Positions 36,101-47,325 of a stretch of DNA of 64,000 nt are shown here, piece by piece. This stretch comes from Nymphaea colorata (lineage: Eukaryota; Streptophyta; Magnoliopsida; Nymphaeales; Nymphaeaceae), in the NCBI RefSeq assembly GCF_008831285.2, contig NC_045149.1, positions 2,965,500 through 3,029,499 of the forward strand, written 5' to 3'. The notes below the pieces were generated by a model, which did not search any database, was not told the DNA's origin, and saw nothing but the letters and a program-made list of their open reading frames with translations. Positions within the stretch are counted from its first letter, which is position 1. Every line of letters begins with the position of its first letter. The translations under genes and the position numbers were made by a program.

Positions 36101-36503
36101 CCACATCAATAATTTTGACCACTTACAGTGCCTTGGAATCAGTTTAGCTAACCAGTGTCTCCTGTGTCTTGCCGCGGCTGAGTCTCGGATCCACCTTTTT
36201 ACTTCTTGCCCGTTCTTTTCTACTGTTCTTGCTTCTACTTGGCCTTCACTTGTTAGTAGCCTTCCAGACCCACCATCCATTCGTCTTTTTTTCCTGTTTT
36301 GTCATTCCCCTCACATGTCTGCTTCCTGGGGTCATGTTTGGAGGTTGTGGCTCATTTCAACTTGGTGGCGCATTTGGGAGAAGCGCAACAACAAGGTTTT
36401 CAGGGACATCTTCTCTTCGCCAGATTCGGTGGCTCGTCTTGTGCAGTGGGATGTTCAGTTTGCCATTCGGTTGAGGCGCCGTTGTCCGTCTGCGGCTGAG
36501 TAA
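33189..36503 (+). pseudogene. LINE ORF2: endonuclease, reverse transcriptase, C-terminal zinc region
   Basis: ORF2 nicks target DNA and primes reverse transcription there. It opens MRVACWNVRGLRACYRRRY, the usual start of an APE-type endonuclease, then hits a TAG. The frame continues with IVVETKLS, WLFAEDFNCL, FTWSN, CRLDRIFLSPK and LSDHAPLLLSLL. After a frameshift near 34050, the linker FLERQIFEVSIWDEE and SRFFHLATSQRRRQ appear, then GIDGFPIEFF. RT motifs follow: RRGLRQGCPLSLLLFNLVAE and LQYAEDFLLFG, where the usual YADD is YAED. The last frame (35613-36503) has CLGISLANQCLLC and WGHVWRLWLISTWWRIWEKR, typical of plant LINE C-termini. It is clearly inactive. Confidence 0.87.
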
Positions 36504-36611
36504 CTATTTCGCTCCGCCTTTCCTCTCTATTCACACCTTTCTTATTTCACTATGCTTTGTATTGTATATTTCGTCTTTTACTTCTGTTTTTGCGGTTTGT
36601 TTTTGTATCTA

Positions 36612-36628
36612 GGGGACTTCTTGTCCCC
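36612..36628 (+). other. LINE 3' hairpin
   Basis: GGGGAC-TTCTT-GTCCCC is a perfect 6 bp stem with 5-base loop, about 110 bases after the ORF2 end. Plant LINE RNAs often have such a short stem near the 3' end, where the reverse transcriptase may recognise its template. Confidence 0.6.
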
Positions 36629-36650
36629 AACTTTTGTTATATATTCCCAT

Positions 36651-39600
36651 TTTATCGACTCTCTCTTGTCTTTTTTTTTCTCTGCCTTCTGATCTTCTTA
36701 TTTCCCTATTTCTTTTTCGTCCTATAGCTTCTTTTATTTTAAGTTTACGATTTCATTTTTTTAATTCTAATTCATGTATGAATTGCATTGAAGCATTCTA
36801 TAGAGGTTTCGCGAGTCGTTGTTTTTTATTTCTTTCATTTTTTTCTCAATGTGTGTATTTGTGTGATTTCTTTATTTTTCCTTCATGTTTGATTTAGGTG
36901 CAGCTAAATATTGATTTTCAAATTTTAGGTCATTACATTTGGGATGTTTATGTGTTTTCTAGTCATACAAACATAACTTTTTTAGTTCATGCAAAATTCA
37001 GAATTTTTGCGTGACTTTAAAAAGTTATATCTCTCTAACCAGAGATCGTATTAATGATCCATGAAAACCATATTTTCTTCCTACATGTCTAGTTCATGGT
37101 TTTCAATTCATCAAACTTTACATCTGTTTGGTCCTACTTTGGTCATTTTCCCAAAACCTATTTTCTTTGTGAAATATGTCTAACTTGTGAGCTTCATTAC
37201 ATTTTTTTGGGAACTCCAATTTGCATTATGTAAAAGGCACACGCTATATCTATATGTCTAGTTACTCCCCACCAAAGTTAAGCCAATTCTAAGTTGATTT
37301 GACCAGCTAATTAGATGATTTACTTAATATTGTTTTTCTACAACTTTTCTATAGAATTCAACAGAATTGTATTTTTCATCAACTTCATGATGTCATTTCT
37401 TTTGCTCTGTTTACTTTTTTTTTTAAGTTTAAACTCTTGTTGATTTTCTATCATGCTAATATTTTGTCCCCAAATTTTCAGCCCAAAAATATGTTTCTAA
37501 TCCAATCGAACCTTGTTGTAAAGTTAGTCATTTGACTCATTTTCCTTTAATTTATGTACATATGAGATGTTTGCTTTTACTTCATCAAATCATAATCTTT
37601 TGACTCATACATGCTTTTGGATTTTGCAAACTCTTGTTGATTCTTGTTATGCAAAGAATCTGTAGATCAAATTTTCAGATAAACTGAGCTGATTTGGTAT
37701 CCTGTTTGTGGTTTCAAATGTAGTTAGAGAGTCATTAAAGCAATTCCATTTCTATTATTTTCTATGTTATTCATGTTTCTGCTCTAGGTTTTCAACATCA
37801 TATCTTTTTACCCCATTCTTGCCTACTTTTCAAACTTAGCCAAATTTTCATGTTTCAGTTCTTAATATATGATTTCCAGTGTCTAGTTGTGAATTCTCTT
37901 GTGTTTTAAAGGTTTTGTAATGTGTTCTAACTCTAGTCTAAACCTAAGGTGTCTAGTCTTGTAAATCTTAACTTAACATGTTAGTTCATGGAAAGTTCTT
38001 GTTATTATGGATATTGTATCCTACTTCTAGCCATGTTGAGGTTCACACCATTTTCTGATATCAAGTTTAGGTCTACGTGTCATATCCAAGTCTCATTTTC
38101 CTATATGTATCTCATATTTAAATTTCATATTTGTAATATATTTTCATAGATTCAGATCCATTTTTTTAATTTTACATTTTAGTATCAGATTATGATCCAT
38201 CTTCTAGAATATTCTTCAGTTTTGGACCTAGATCTAGGTCTTATCAAACCCAGATCTAGGATCCGCATGTGATCTTAATGCATATTATATTTCAATAATG
38301 CATCTTCAATTCTCACTCTGTGCTTAATGTTAATTCTTATGAAAGGACATAAATCATAAGAAATTCTTTGTTGGGCATTTTAGTGGAGACAAAATCAAAA
38401 TCAGTATCTGTATGTGGTCGAAATGAATATTTTTTCTATTCAATATCTATTTTAAATTATGCTTTTAATGTGTAATTTCTCCACTCTCTATTCATGCATC
38501 GTTCCTTCTCTATGCTTAATGTCAATCCAAATTTGTTATCCTAAACGGATCGGCATTCATCCATGTACGCATTGCTTTTCAAGACATTGAATTCAGATTA
38601 AGTTTGAGATCACAGCGAGTGAATTTTCAGTCCAAAACATCATTTTAAACTATGGTTTTGTTCTTTTGAGAAGGGAGGAGGGGCCAAAGGTTTAGTCCCA
38701 TATCGATCCTCCCAAGAGGATCAAACCGTCCCTCTACTATGAAAGGGGTTCATGCCCCCTCTCTCTCTCCAATTCAAGAGCTGCCATAAAGTACAAAAGT
38801 TTGGTGAAAATTCTAAAGTAGTACTTGGATTGGCATGACTCATTTGAAATTAAACATTTTATATAGTCTTGGCATAAGTCTTATAAGTCTTGGTTCAAGC
38901 TACATTAGCACTCAACCTAGACCGAACCAGGTTTAATGCAAAGGCCAATTGGAGCAAACTTGGGTAGTCCTCAATTTAGTGCTTTTTCTACTTTTCTCTT
39001 ACTTTCTACATGTTTTAGTTTTCCTTTTTGCTTTTAGCATATTTAATTTAGTTTTTTTCTTGTTTAGCTACTAGGTTTTCTTTATTTGCTTTGGTAATAA
39101 AGTAGTTTAATTTATTTATTTTCCTAGCATAGATTTAAATTTATGTCTTTTGGGTAGGCTGCTGGGGTCAGGGGTGCGCCCTATGAGTGTGGTCTCTTTC
39201 TCTTCCTTTAATTCAACGTTTTTATTTAGTTGGTTCTTTCAACCGTCAGACCTAGTCTACTTTGACTAGCCTAGCCTTAGTTATTTAAATACCGGATGTT
39301 GATCCAAAGGGAACAGACTTGAACTGATTGCGATTATGAAACGTAGCATGGTCACAATGAATCTGAATCTAACTAGATTGGATTTGGATATCAATAATTG
39401 AATTTTGGATCTCAAACATTGGATTTTGGATCACAAGCATTGGATTTTAGATCTCAGATATCAAATTATGGATTATGGGCTTGGATTTTGAATATGGGAC
39501 ATTGTATTATGGATTATGGGCTTGGATTTTGATTTCTTTGGTAGCATTCATTGCAAGCTTAAAACAAGATTACATGAAGTCTTTCGATCCCTAAATTCTT

Positions 39601-40050
39601 GGGTTTATATCCAATTACCCTTGATAGGTCCACGTCCTGCACCTAAGTCCCTAGACTTGTCCGAACTCTGAGTCTATACGACCTAATTTTGCATGCATTG
39701 TACTAGACTTAATACATTGGTTGTTTTGTGATGACCCGAACATAAGCAAACATTAGATTAGTTTCTTCTTTTTCATTAGTCAATTTCTGATATCTACTTG
39801 GATTTTAAAACTTGCATTATTTCAAAAAATTAAGGCGTGTTTATCTTCTTAAGATCTAGATGACATTTAAACATAAGAATTGAAACATTTTAGTTTAGTC
39901 CTTAGTTTGATTATCTTCAGTAAAGGCACCGAGAATGGTCAATCTTATGCCTATATGTCAGGTCCCGTGGCCTAGAGTCTCACACATGAACAACGAAAGT
40001 GAGTACAAGTAACAAGTCCAACTTATAACGGTCTGCATGTAAGATGAAAA
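36651..40050. other. AT-rich non-coding DNA
   Basis: No coding frame is supported. The text resembles the long untranslated parts of large LTR elements, but no LTR pair could be matched. A perfect small hairpin, GATCCTC-CCAA-GAGGATC, lies near 38716. Confidence 0.4.
39360..39540. repeat. Short degenerate repeats around GGATTTTGGAT
   Basis: Variants of ATTGGATTTTGGATCTCA and GGATTATGGGCTTGGATTTTG recur about eight times with spacing of roughly 20-40 bp. Confidence 0.7.
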
Positions 40051-40059
40051 TTTTACATG

Positions 40060-40600
40060 TAAACAGCATTTGATGTGGTGTGGCCCATCAATCTTTTTTG
40101 CATCTAATGGACATAAATACTTCTTGGCAGCCACAAAATACTTCACTGAATTGGGTAGCGGCCGTCACTCTAGAATAATGGAGGGCAAACATGTGGTATC
40201 CTTTCTCCACAAGAACGTCTTACGTGGATTCATAGTTCCATGTGACATTGTATTAGATTATGACACTCATTTTAAGAATGAGAGGATGCCCAACGTTTTC
40301 GCTAAATTCCGGATCCAACATAATTCGTCTACGCCATACTATCTACATGGAAACAGTCCAGCTGAACTCACGAAAAATATTCTAATAAAAATCTAGGAAA
40401 GAACAGTCTTGACTGGTCATGGTTGGCATAAGAAGATCCATGATGCACTTTAAGCTTACAAAACAACCATTGCAACACCAACCAATGAAATTCCTACAGA
40501 GTTAGTGCATGGAACAGATGTGGTATTACCACTACATATCTAGAAGCCAGCGTACATGTTTGTTGAGACGTGTGTTGGTTGCTTTCAAGCTACATAAATA
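40060..40600 (+). pseudogene. Tat integrase remnant
   Basis: The frame SNGHKYFLAATKYFTELG, then GKHVVSFLHKNVLRGFIVPC, VLDYDTHFKNERM and STPYYLHGNSPAELTKNIL closely parallels the integrase core of the Tat element at 3565-4925. In the second catalytic region the usual DNG is DYD; the Glu position is kept (PAELT). Stops and frame changes bound it, including before the last part (PTNEIPTELVHGTDVVLPLH). No LTR or other domain is attached, so it is an orphan scrap of an older insertion. Confidence 0.85.
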
Positions 40601-42390
40601 AAAAAGGGCCTATTGGGCATATTTGATCTCATGTTACCAACATGTCCGATGTCACCCTGAAGCTAGGGCATCTTTATTTTTTTTCTTTTCTTGAGCATGA
40701 TAATCAAACACTAATAAAGGCCATGAATTTCAAAAGCAAATTCTTTAAAGAATATACAGAAGTAAAGCACTTTTCAAAAAAACTAAAATCTTTCAAGGTT
40801 TTCAAACTCTTGCCTTAATAACAATAAATTCTTAGGGCTTTCTAGATAACAATGTTTCACCAAACCGTAAGCCTACAAACATTAAACACATAGGCACCTG
40901 CACAATGTGTAGACCTTGCACTCTCATGCATGCACACCGGACCTAGTGCAAGGAGCTTAGCACTTTGGTGCACAAAAACCAGAACACCTGTATACAAAGT
41001 GCAGAACTTGTGCTTATGGGCTTCAATGAACACCTACATCCAGTGGGCTTCAATATTTGGGACACAAACACAGGAACACTTGACCCGATGCATGGACCTC
41101 ACACTATTGCACATGAACACTTGAGCACCCGCACATGGTGGACAGACCTCGTGCTTTAGTGTATCCTTTGGAACACCCCTGTGAAAAGAACTCACATGAT
41201 ACACATTAAACTCGAGCTTACATGCATATAGGAAGACATGAACATAGCCCCTTTGAACTCGTACTTCAGCACAATAGAACTCATAGTCATGTGTATAAAG
41301 GAACACGTGAGTACACCAAACTCGCACTATCTGTTTTGAACAACCTTTGAAATACACAAAAGTAGGAACTTGTACGATGCACTCACGTCCATGCAGGAAC
41401 ATGTGATTGCACCAAACTCGCACCTTTGATGCACCTCCCAGAACTAGTGTTGCATTAGTCAAAACTCTCATTGTAAGATCCCTTGGCAATCCGATGCCAT
41501 GAACCTGTCTCCAATGCACCCCCTGGAACTCGCCTCACAATGAACCCAACCTTCACATATTAGAATTCATATTCACATGCATACATGAACATGTGAGAAC
41601 ATCATTGATCTGGGTGGCTGAAAGGCCACATGAATCTAGCGAAATTTGTACAAGAACAATGATCTGAACTGGTTAAAGCAAATCACGACGATAAAAGTAA
41701 TTTTTTCAACCTAGAACATGACAATATGGCATTATAAGGTGCTCACAACTTTTAAACGAACACAGCGAAAACGACAGGTACTAACCATGGTAATGACACT
41801 TGCGTGCTTTCGTTTATTTCATCATGTAACTTCCCGTGGTACTAGCTTTCCTACTTCATCGGTTTTCGGATTTGATGAACAAGTCTATCTTCTTAAACTC
41901 CACGTCCTCTTCACCATTGCACGTCGACTCTCCAAGGCAACTAATTTATCCACCAAAGAGTAACATATTAGTTATTCACTCCATGACGAGGGAAATGTGT
42001 GTTCTTGAATTAACATCTTACTCTTCACCAAGGAAGTTGACTCTTCAATGCTATCAATCAATTTCTCCACTAAGGTAAAACAATCGATCATTTGCACCAC
42101 AAATGGAATAAATATCTTATAATGGGTACTAGACTCTTAGGAAGAGTGAGAAATGTGTTTCCATTTGTTCAAGGCATTTGGGTGAAGACATGAGAAACAC
42201 CTTGTAATTTGTTGTAGGGCATCCAAGTAAAAAATCGGTTATCTAGATTTGATCTATTCCTTTCTTCTTGGGCAATATGGGAATATAACTTTTTGGACAT
42301 GCAATCACATGTTTTATGGTCCCGCAGAATACTGCAACACCAGTGGTACCACTTTGGATTTAGAACTTTATTATGTTTCCGTCCCTCAAG
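40601..42390. other. Non-coding DNA, no gene seen
   Basis: Apart from the degenerate repeat at 40880-41530, I see no gene or element. Confidence 0.4.
40880..41530. repeat. Degenerate tandem repeat, units of about 50-75 bp
   Basis: Units share words such as CAGGAACATGTG, GCACCAAACTCGCAC, AACACCTG and GACCTCGTGCT, repeated with loose spacing and strong divergence. Apparent ORFs on both strands come from this repetitiveness. Confidence 0.6.
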
Positions 42391-42508
42391 TGGACTCGTC
42401 CAGCGAGTAGACTGGCAACGGATCCAATTACGGAAAAAGCACTGCACAGTGGACTCGTCCACCGAGTAAACTGGCAACGGATCCAATTACGGAAAAAGCA
42501 CTGCACGT
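42391..42508. repeat. Two tandem 59 bp units
   Basis: TGGACTCGTCCAGCGAGTAG... at 42391 recurs at 42450 with only a few changes (AGCGAGTAG to ACCGAGTAA, one more near the end). Both copies contain GGATCCAATTACGG. Confidence 0.95.
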
Positions 42509-42949
42509 TAAACCCCTTACGCAAACCCAACCATCTATCCTCGAGCCCCCGTGGTCTATTACATAATTTAAGCTTGATTTTCTTTTTTTTTTTTAATTTC
42601 ATCCCTCATAGGCAGTTGAGATGTTTATCCCCTGACATTTTCTGTTTATAATGAGACTATAGTAACCAACTGACCACAGGGATGCCCTTAGTACTTCCAC
42701 ACCATCAAATTAACATTTTTTAAATTTTCTAATGTATTTGTGCAATTTGTTGAAAGAACAGTTTTTATAAGAACAGTGATTTGGATCACTTCAGATAAGG
42801 ATGGATTAAAGGGTTGCCTTGTTTACTTCCCTTATGTTTCTAATGTATAAAGTGGCACTGGTTTTGGATGGCGGTTAGCTTTATTCCTGTCTGTCTCCAT
42901 TATGAATCTGATCCGTCTCAACCTAATGCAACCTAAGCTGTTTTTGGAT

Positions 42950-43157
42950 CCATAAATCTGGACAGAAACAAAAGTTTATGTAAAGGAAGCTACTATTATC
43001 TTGCATCCTCACCTTTCAGAATGGCAATTGCCTATAACTCACAGATGAATCTAAGAGATTTTCGAGCAATTCACATTTCATAGCATTTCGGAAGATGAGG
43101 ATGCAAGATAACAGTAGCTTCCTTTACATAAACTTTTATTGTTATCCAGATTTATGG
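42950..43157. repeat. Long imperfect inverted repeat
   Basis: The arm starting CCATAAATCTGGACAGAAAC at 42950 and running to about 43020 is nearly the reverse complement of 43090-43157. It has about 66 pairs with few mismatches around a ~70-base centre. The structure fits a foldback or MITE remnant, or a hairpin RNA source. It lies some 600 bp beyond the NAD-malic enzyme stop codon. Confidence 0.9.
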
Positions 43158-43757
43158 CTGCAAACAACAGTTCTTTAGACTGAAATTGGATTCATACTGA
43201 AATCAAGAGAACTGCCATTGAAAACAATAACCAATGCCAATTTATTAGAAGCTAGTGGACCTAATATGGTCAGAGAAAGCACAAGTTTAGAAACACAGGA
43301 AATAAAGAAGACAACCCTTTAACTGAAAGCAAACTAAACAGTTCTTGTTCAATCGGAAGTCAAACCAGATCCAGGAATACACATATACATGTGCACACAT
43401 GCATTCTAGCTAAAGACAAAAATATCAAACGAAATAGTTGTACCATGTGAAACAGGCAAAACACAAATTTGCAGCCATCCAAATTTGCAAAACAAATGCA
43501 GTTTGAAACAACTCATAGATATATCAATTTCGTTCAATTTACTGCACTTAGTGTCCGAAAATGAGCCAATTTAATTTGAGACACCTGATGACCAACTGAG
43601 AGGGGCAAAATATTGAGCTTATAAATGCCAATGATCGTCCCATTCTTCGCTCAGCATCATCATCAATAATGAAGAGCATTAGCTGATCTTCTGTACTGGG
43701 TCACCAGTGCGAGAGAGACATAAAGCATAAATATATGATTGCTAGAGAAAAAGCTGT
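43158..43757 (-). other. 3' UTR and downstream region of NAD-malic enzyme
   Basis: Non-coding sequence following the stop codon on the minus strand. The polyadenylation site is not fixed. Confidence 0.5.
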
Positions 43758-45018
43758 TCATTTCTCATGAACTAAAGGATTGTAGACAGGATACCACATG
43801 TTGCTGGCAACAAAGTTTTCTGTCTCCTCCTGAAAAGTAAATAAACAGGTGCAACCATAAAAAGTAGAAAACAAACTGCTACTTACAAAGAAATCAATAA
43901 CTACAACAACCTAAGAACAAATACTGTATGCAAGAAAATGTGCTTGCACATGCATACAGTTACATATACACCAAATGCACTATGAAGATACTTTCTTTAC
44001 CATTGGGGTATTAAAAAAGTCTGCATATTAACAAAATCAAACTATCAATTCAGCTGTTGTATAACCTAGTGTGTTCCTTTAGTGTTATTACGAACTTATT
44101 GAAATACCTCAGCAAGAATAGCATCACCCAGAACACTACGAAGACGAACTTGAAGCTACTTCTTCTGTTCGATTCAAGCTCAATGGTTCAGGAAACTCCT
44201 TGATGTACACCTACAATCTTGAGGTCTATATAAAAAATGGCCAGTCATTAAGGGGAATACATCAATGGCCTATCAAGCTTGAGTAAATCCATACCCAACT
44301 GGATTTTCAAGCCCTTTCCTTCTTTAGGATTCACCAATCTTATGGAGGACATGATGGTCAGGAAAAGAAAACCGAAAAAGAAGGGGGAGAGAGAAAAGTA
44401 GGCGAGATAGTAAGAGACAAAAAACCTGTCTCAAAATAAAAATACAATACAGGAATAAGGACGAACAAACAGAACAAAGATAAAAATACATATAAAAAAT
44501 CTAAAACCCTATTCTATTGGAATGGCTTGTTAAAATTTGTTGCTTTCTCATGGAGCATTGATGGAGTTTTTAGAATCAACTAATAGCATGATCAATTTTT
44601 AGTTTTTGTTTAGTTAATTAATAATTTTGTTATTTAGTTTAGTTCTTATTGCCTTCAGAACTGACACCTCATACATGCCAATGGAAAAGAAGGTCTATTA
44701 TCTTCATCTTGACATCACCTATACTGTCTTTTGGTGAGTGTCCAAGTCCTAAGGAAAAGTTCTTGAATTTTTTTCAGTACCTTTAGATAAACGCAGGGTA
44801 AGAAAGAATAATTTTTGATGTTATTGTTTTTCATTTAAAAGAAAAAAGAAAAAAAAAGGTAATGTATTTCTTTGTTCAAGTTGATATCTTGAGTTCATAA
44901 TACCCGTGTCATCTGCTTAAGCTCGTTTGGATCCATGTCTCTGTAGCCTTGAGCCAATTCTTCTGCTACAGCAGCTTGTACAACAGCAGCTCCTACTTCT
45001 GCAGTAATATGACGTATC
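43758..45018 (-). CDS. NAD-ME: NAD-dependent malic enzyme, last two exons
   Basis: NAD-malic enzyme decarboxylates malate to pyruvate in mitochondria, producing NADH and CO2. Two exons are read: 45018-44904, starting one base before IRHITAEVGAAVVQAA and ending in DPNELKQMTR, and 43829-43758, EETENFVASNMWYPVYNPLV then HEK and stop. Both have canonical splice sites (CTCTTGCAG before the first, CGG|GTATTATG after it, TTTTCAG before the last) and fit in frame across a 1074 bp intron. The conserved ITAEVGAAV...AVAEELA and NMWYPVY...LVHEK segments are the usual C-terminus of this enzyme. No upstream exon was found anywhere to the right in the window: either the next intron is huge and TE-filled, or only the 3' end of the gene survives here. 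Confidence 0.85.
43830..44903 (-). other. Last intron of NAD-malic enzyme
   Basis: Intron sequence between the two exons. It includes a peptide-like stretch, QVRLRSVLGDAILAE on the minus strand near 44106-44150, ending at a GT, which I could not assign. Confidence 0.6.
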
Positions 45019-45470
45019 CTGCAAGAGATTGCACACAGTTTCACATTATTGTAAAAGCATCTTCTTTATCACATATACAAGCACCATAAATCAAAAGAAA
45101 AAATGACCATTTGTTACAGGAAGTAGATGAGAAAACATGATAAAGTTAGTAAAGTAACCAGCGCAGTAAAACAACTTAATGTTGGCCATTTTCTCCCTTA
45201 CTGAACTTAGTTCTTTTACAGTAGTTCAAATTTTTAGTTATCAGAAACTCTTATGTAGTGCAGGGACATCATCTTTTTTCTAGAAGTGTGGAAGCAGAAA
45301 ACTCCAAAATAATATAAGGAGGTTAGGAGGCTTGCCTTTCATAAGTACACTTCTCTTGTCTTATGACTGATTCCTTCTGCTCCCTGACTTGCTTTCCTCA
45401 TGCTTCTAAACATTTTTGTTCCTAACTCCTCCCATGTTTCACTTTTTTTTTCAGTTTTTTTATTATGCCC
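45019..45470. other. NAD-malic enzyme intron before the copia insertion
   Basis: Non-coding. Presumed intron or upstream flank of the gene, interrupted at 45470 by the copia element. Confidence 0.5.
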
Positions 45471-45712
45471 TGTTGAAGGTTATTAGTGTACGGGTCCAGA
45501 TCTGGACCCGATCCAGTATGTCCTAATTAGGTCATACTTAATATCTTGTAACCCTAATCTTTTGAAGTTAATGAAATCTGAAGAGAGAGAGAGTCTGGCG
45601 GCTAGTGGGCACCGGCTCCTCCTCATCCGTGGTTTTTTTCCCTCTTGTTGACGGTTTTTCCACGTTACATCGTGATCGTCGTTTTCTTTCTCTCCTTGTT
45701 CGTGTTTCTACA
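45471..45712 (+). repeat. 5' LTR of the 45-51 kb copia element
   Basis: TGTTGAAGG...GTTTCTACA, 242 bp. It includes a perfect 20 bp palindrome, CGGGTCCAGATCTGGACCCG, at 45491-45510, 20 bases inside the LTR. Confidence 0.96.
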
Positions 45713-45725
45713 TGGTATCAGAGCC
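45713..45725 (+). other. Primer binding site, initiator-Met type
   Basis: TGGTATCAGAGCC starts immediately after the LTR end, the standard plant copia PBS complementary to the 3' end of initiator methionine tRNA. Confidence 0.95.
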
Positions 45726-46143
45726 GTGAAGTTCCGGCATTTCTAGTTGGTTATTTGATTTTGTTTGTGTTGGAGGAGTCATCGCCCGGCACTGTTCATC
45801 GCCCAGCACTGTTCATCGCCCGACGCCTCGCCCGTCGCACCTGACGCCTGCGCCCGACGCACGAAGCCTGTGCCCGTCGCACGCGCCCGGAGCCTCCGCT
45901 CAGCGACGACCCGCCCAGCGCCGCTCTACCTCTGCCTTCGCCTGGTTCTGACAACCCGCCCAGCGCCGCTCTGCCTCTGCCTCTGCCTCCGCCTGGTTCC
46001 GGCGATCTTTTTCAGGTGTCCATCTCCTCGGTTTTCCAGCATCCATCTCCTTGGTTTCTGTCGCCTGCTCCCTGCCTACCTGCTACTTTTTGTGTTGTGT
46101 TGTGCTGCTGCTTCCTGTCTCTCTGTAGCGCCGGTCTGTGATT
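45726..46143 (+). other. Copia leader with short direct repeats
   Basis: A GC-rich untranslated leader. GCCCAGCGCCGCTCT followed by CTCTGCC and GCCTGGTTC occurs twice (about 45911-45948 and 45959-45997), as does CTGTTCATCGCCC near 45790-45815. Confidence 0.7.
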
Positions 46144-47325
46144 ATGGCAGCCTCTTCCTCGTCGACCGTTAACACAAATCAAACTGAAATTAGGGCTGTC
46201 AGACCTGAGAATGTTCCCATGCAGGTTATTACTCTTCGTCTTACAAATGAGAACTATTTCTCGTGGTCGCCTACTATGACTATGGGGATTGCTGGCCGCA
46301 GTCGGATGGCCTATATCGATGGGAGCAACCCTGAACCAGCAAGAACAAGTGGTGTGTGACATACTTGGTTTCTTGAGGACAATCAAGTGAAAACTTGGAT
46401 TGTCAACTCCGTCTCCGCCGATATTCAGCCCCTTATCCTTCGGAAGAAGACTGCAAGAGACATGTGGGTGGTCCTAGAGCAAATGTATGGCCAAAAGAAA
46501 ACAGCTATTCGTACTTACCAAATAATGAAGATTGTCTATGGCCTTCGACAAGGGAACTCTTCTGTTGCAGATTACTATGGGGCTTTGAAAGCCAAGTGGG
46601 AAGAACTTGACTATCATTCTGATATTCCTTGGCATTGTCCCCAAGATCAGGCACTTCATGTCGCTCAGGAATGGGAAAACAGGGTGTTCCTCTTTTTAGC
46701 TGGTTTAAATGATGAGTTTGAAGGTGTTAGAAGCCAGATTCTGAATTCAAGAGAGGTGTCCAGTATTGAAGATGTGTACTCCTGTGTTGAAGCGGAAGAA
46801 CAGAGAAGGCTGGTTACAAATGAGGGGAAGAGGGATCTCGTGCCCTATCATGAGAGATCCGCTCTTGTGAGTCGTGGTCCTGGCGGCCCGACTAGATCTC
46901 TTCGCAGATGCACTCACTGCAAGAAGACTGGTCATTCCGTGGATTATTGTTGGGATCTTCATCCAGAGAAGAAGGGAAACAAAGGAAGATCTTCTATTGG
47001 GAAGACGCCTATGTCTGAGGTGCACAAATCCAGTGGAGATAGAGTCTCCATTTCTACTGACCAGATTCATGAACTGAAGGCCTACTTGGGTCGGATCGAT
47101 ATCAACCAGGCCGAGACACCTGATGAGACAAAGGCTAATCATGCCCTTGCAGTAATTGGCGATACAGGTAACACTTCTGTGGGGGAATGGATTGTGGATA
47201 GTGGTGCCACTCACCACCTGTCGGGAAGGAAACGTGTTTCTCTCGCAGATGGTTCCTCTACTGTTGTGGTAGGCGAAGGACCTCTGTCCTTGTTGGACAA
47301 ATTTCGTGCGGGGAGCTTTACATGT
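46144..47325 (+). pseudogene. gag: Copia Gag and protease
   Basis: Starts MAASSSSTVNTNQ at 46144. A TGA at 46357 interrupts the N-terminal region. Then follow WIVNSVSADIQPLILRKKTA, the zinc knuckle CTHCKKTGHSVDYC and the protease active site WIVDSGATHHLSG. Just after it the sequence jumps to RKRVSLADGSSTVVVGEG, shorter than usual between these motifs, so a small internal deletion is likely. A frameshift near 47306 moves the continuing sequence (LHVPQFSLNPMSVSKLTKEL) to another frame. Confidence 0.88.

Larger units (their letters stand above)
31201..36650 (+). mobile_element. Degenerate L1-type LINE retrotransposon
   Basis: The order is ORF1 with a zinc knuckle, ORF2 with endonuclease, reverse transcriptase and a C-terminal zinc-binding region, then a 3' UTR with a hairpin, all on the plus strand. 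The whole element is GC- and CT-rich compared with its surroundings. Stops and frameshifts occur throughout. Outer ends are estimates: no poly(A) tail or target duplication could be fixed. Confidence 0.85.

Noticed and set aside
41034-41519. 161-codon minus-strand ORF
   Set aside because: It lies in a degenerate tandem repeat and has no domain; open length is explained by repetition.
44106-44150. Possible exon QVRLRSVLGDAILAE in the NAD-malic enzyme intron
   Set aside because: The two NAD-ME exons join in frame without it, the upstream frame has a stop, and no family is recognised.
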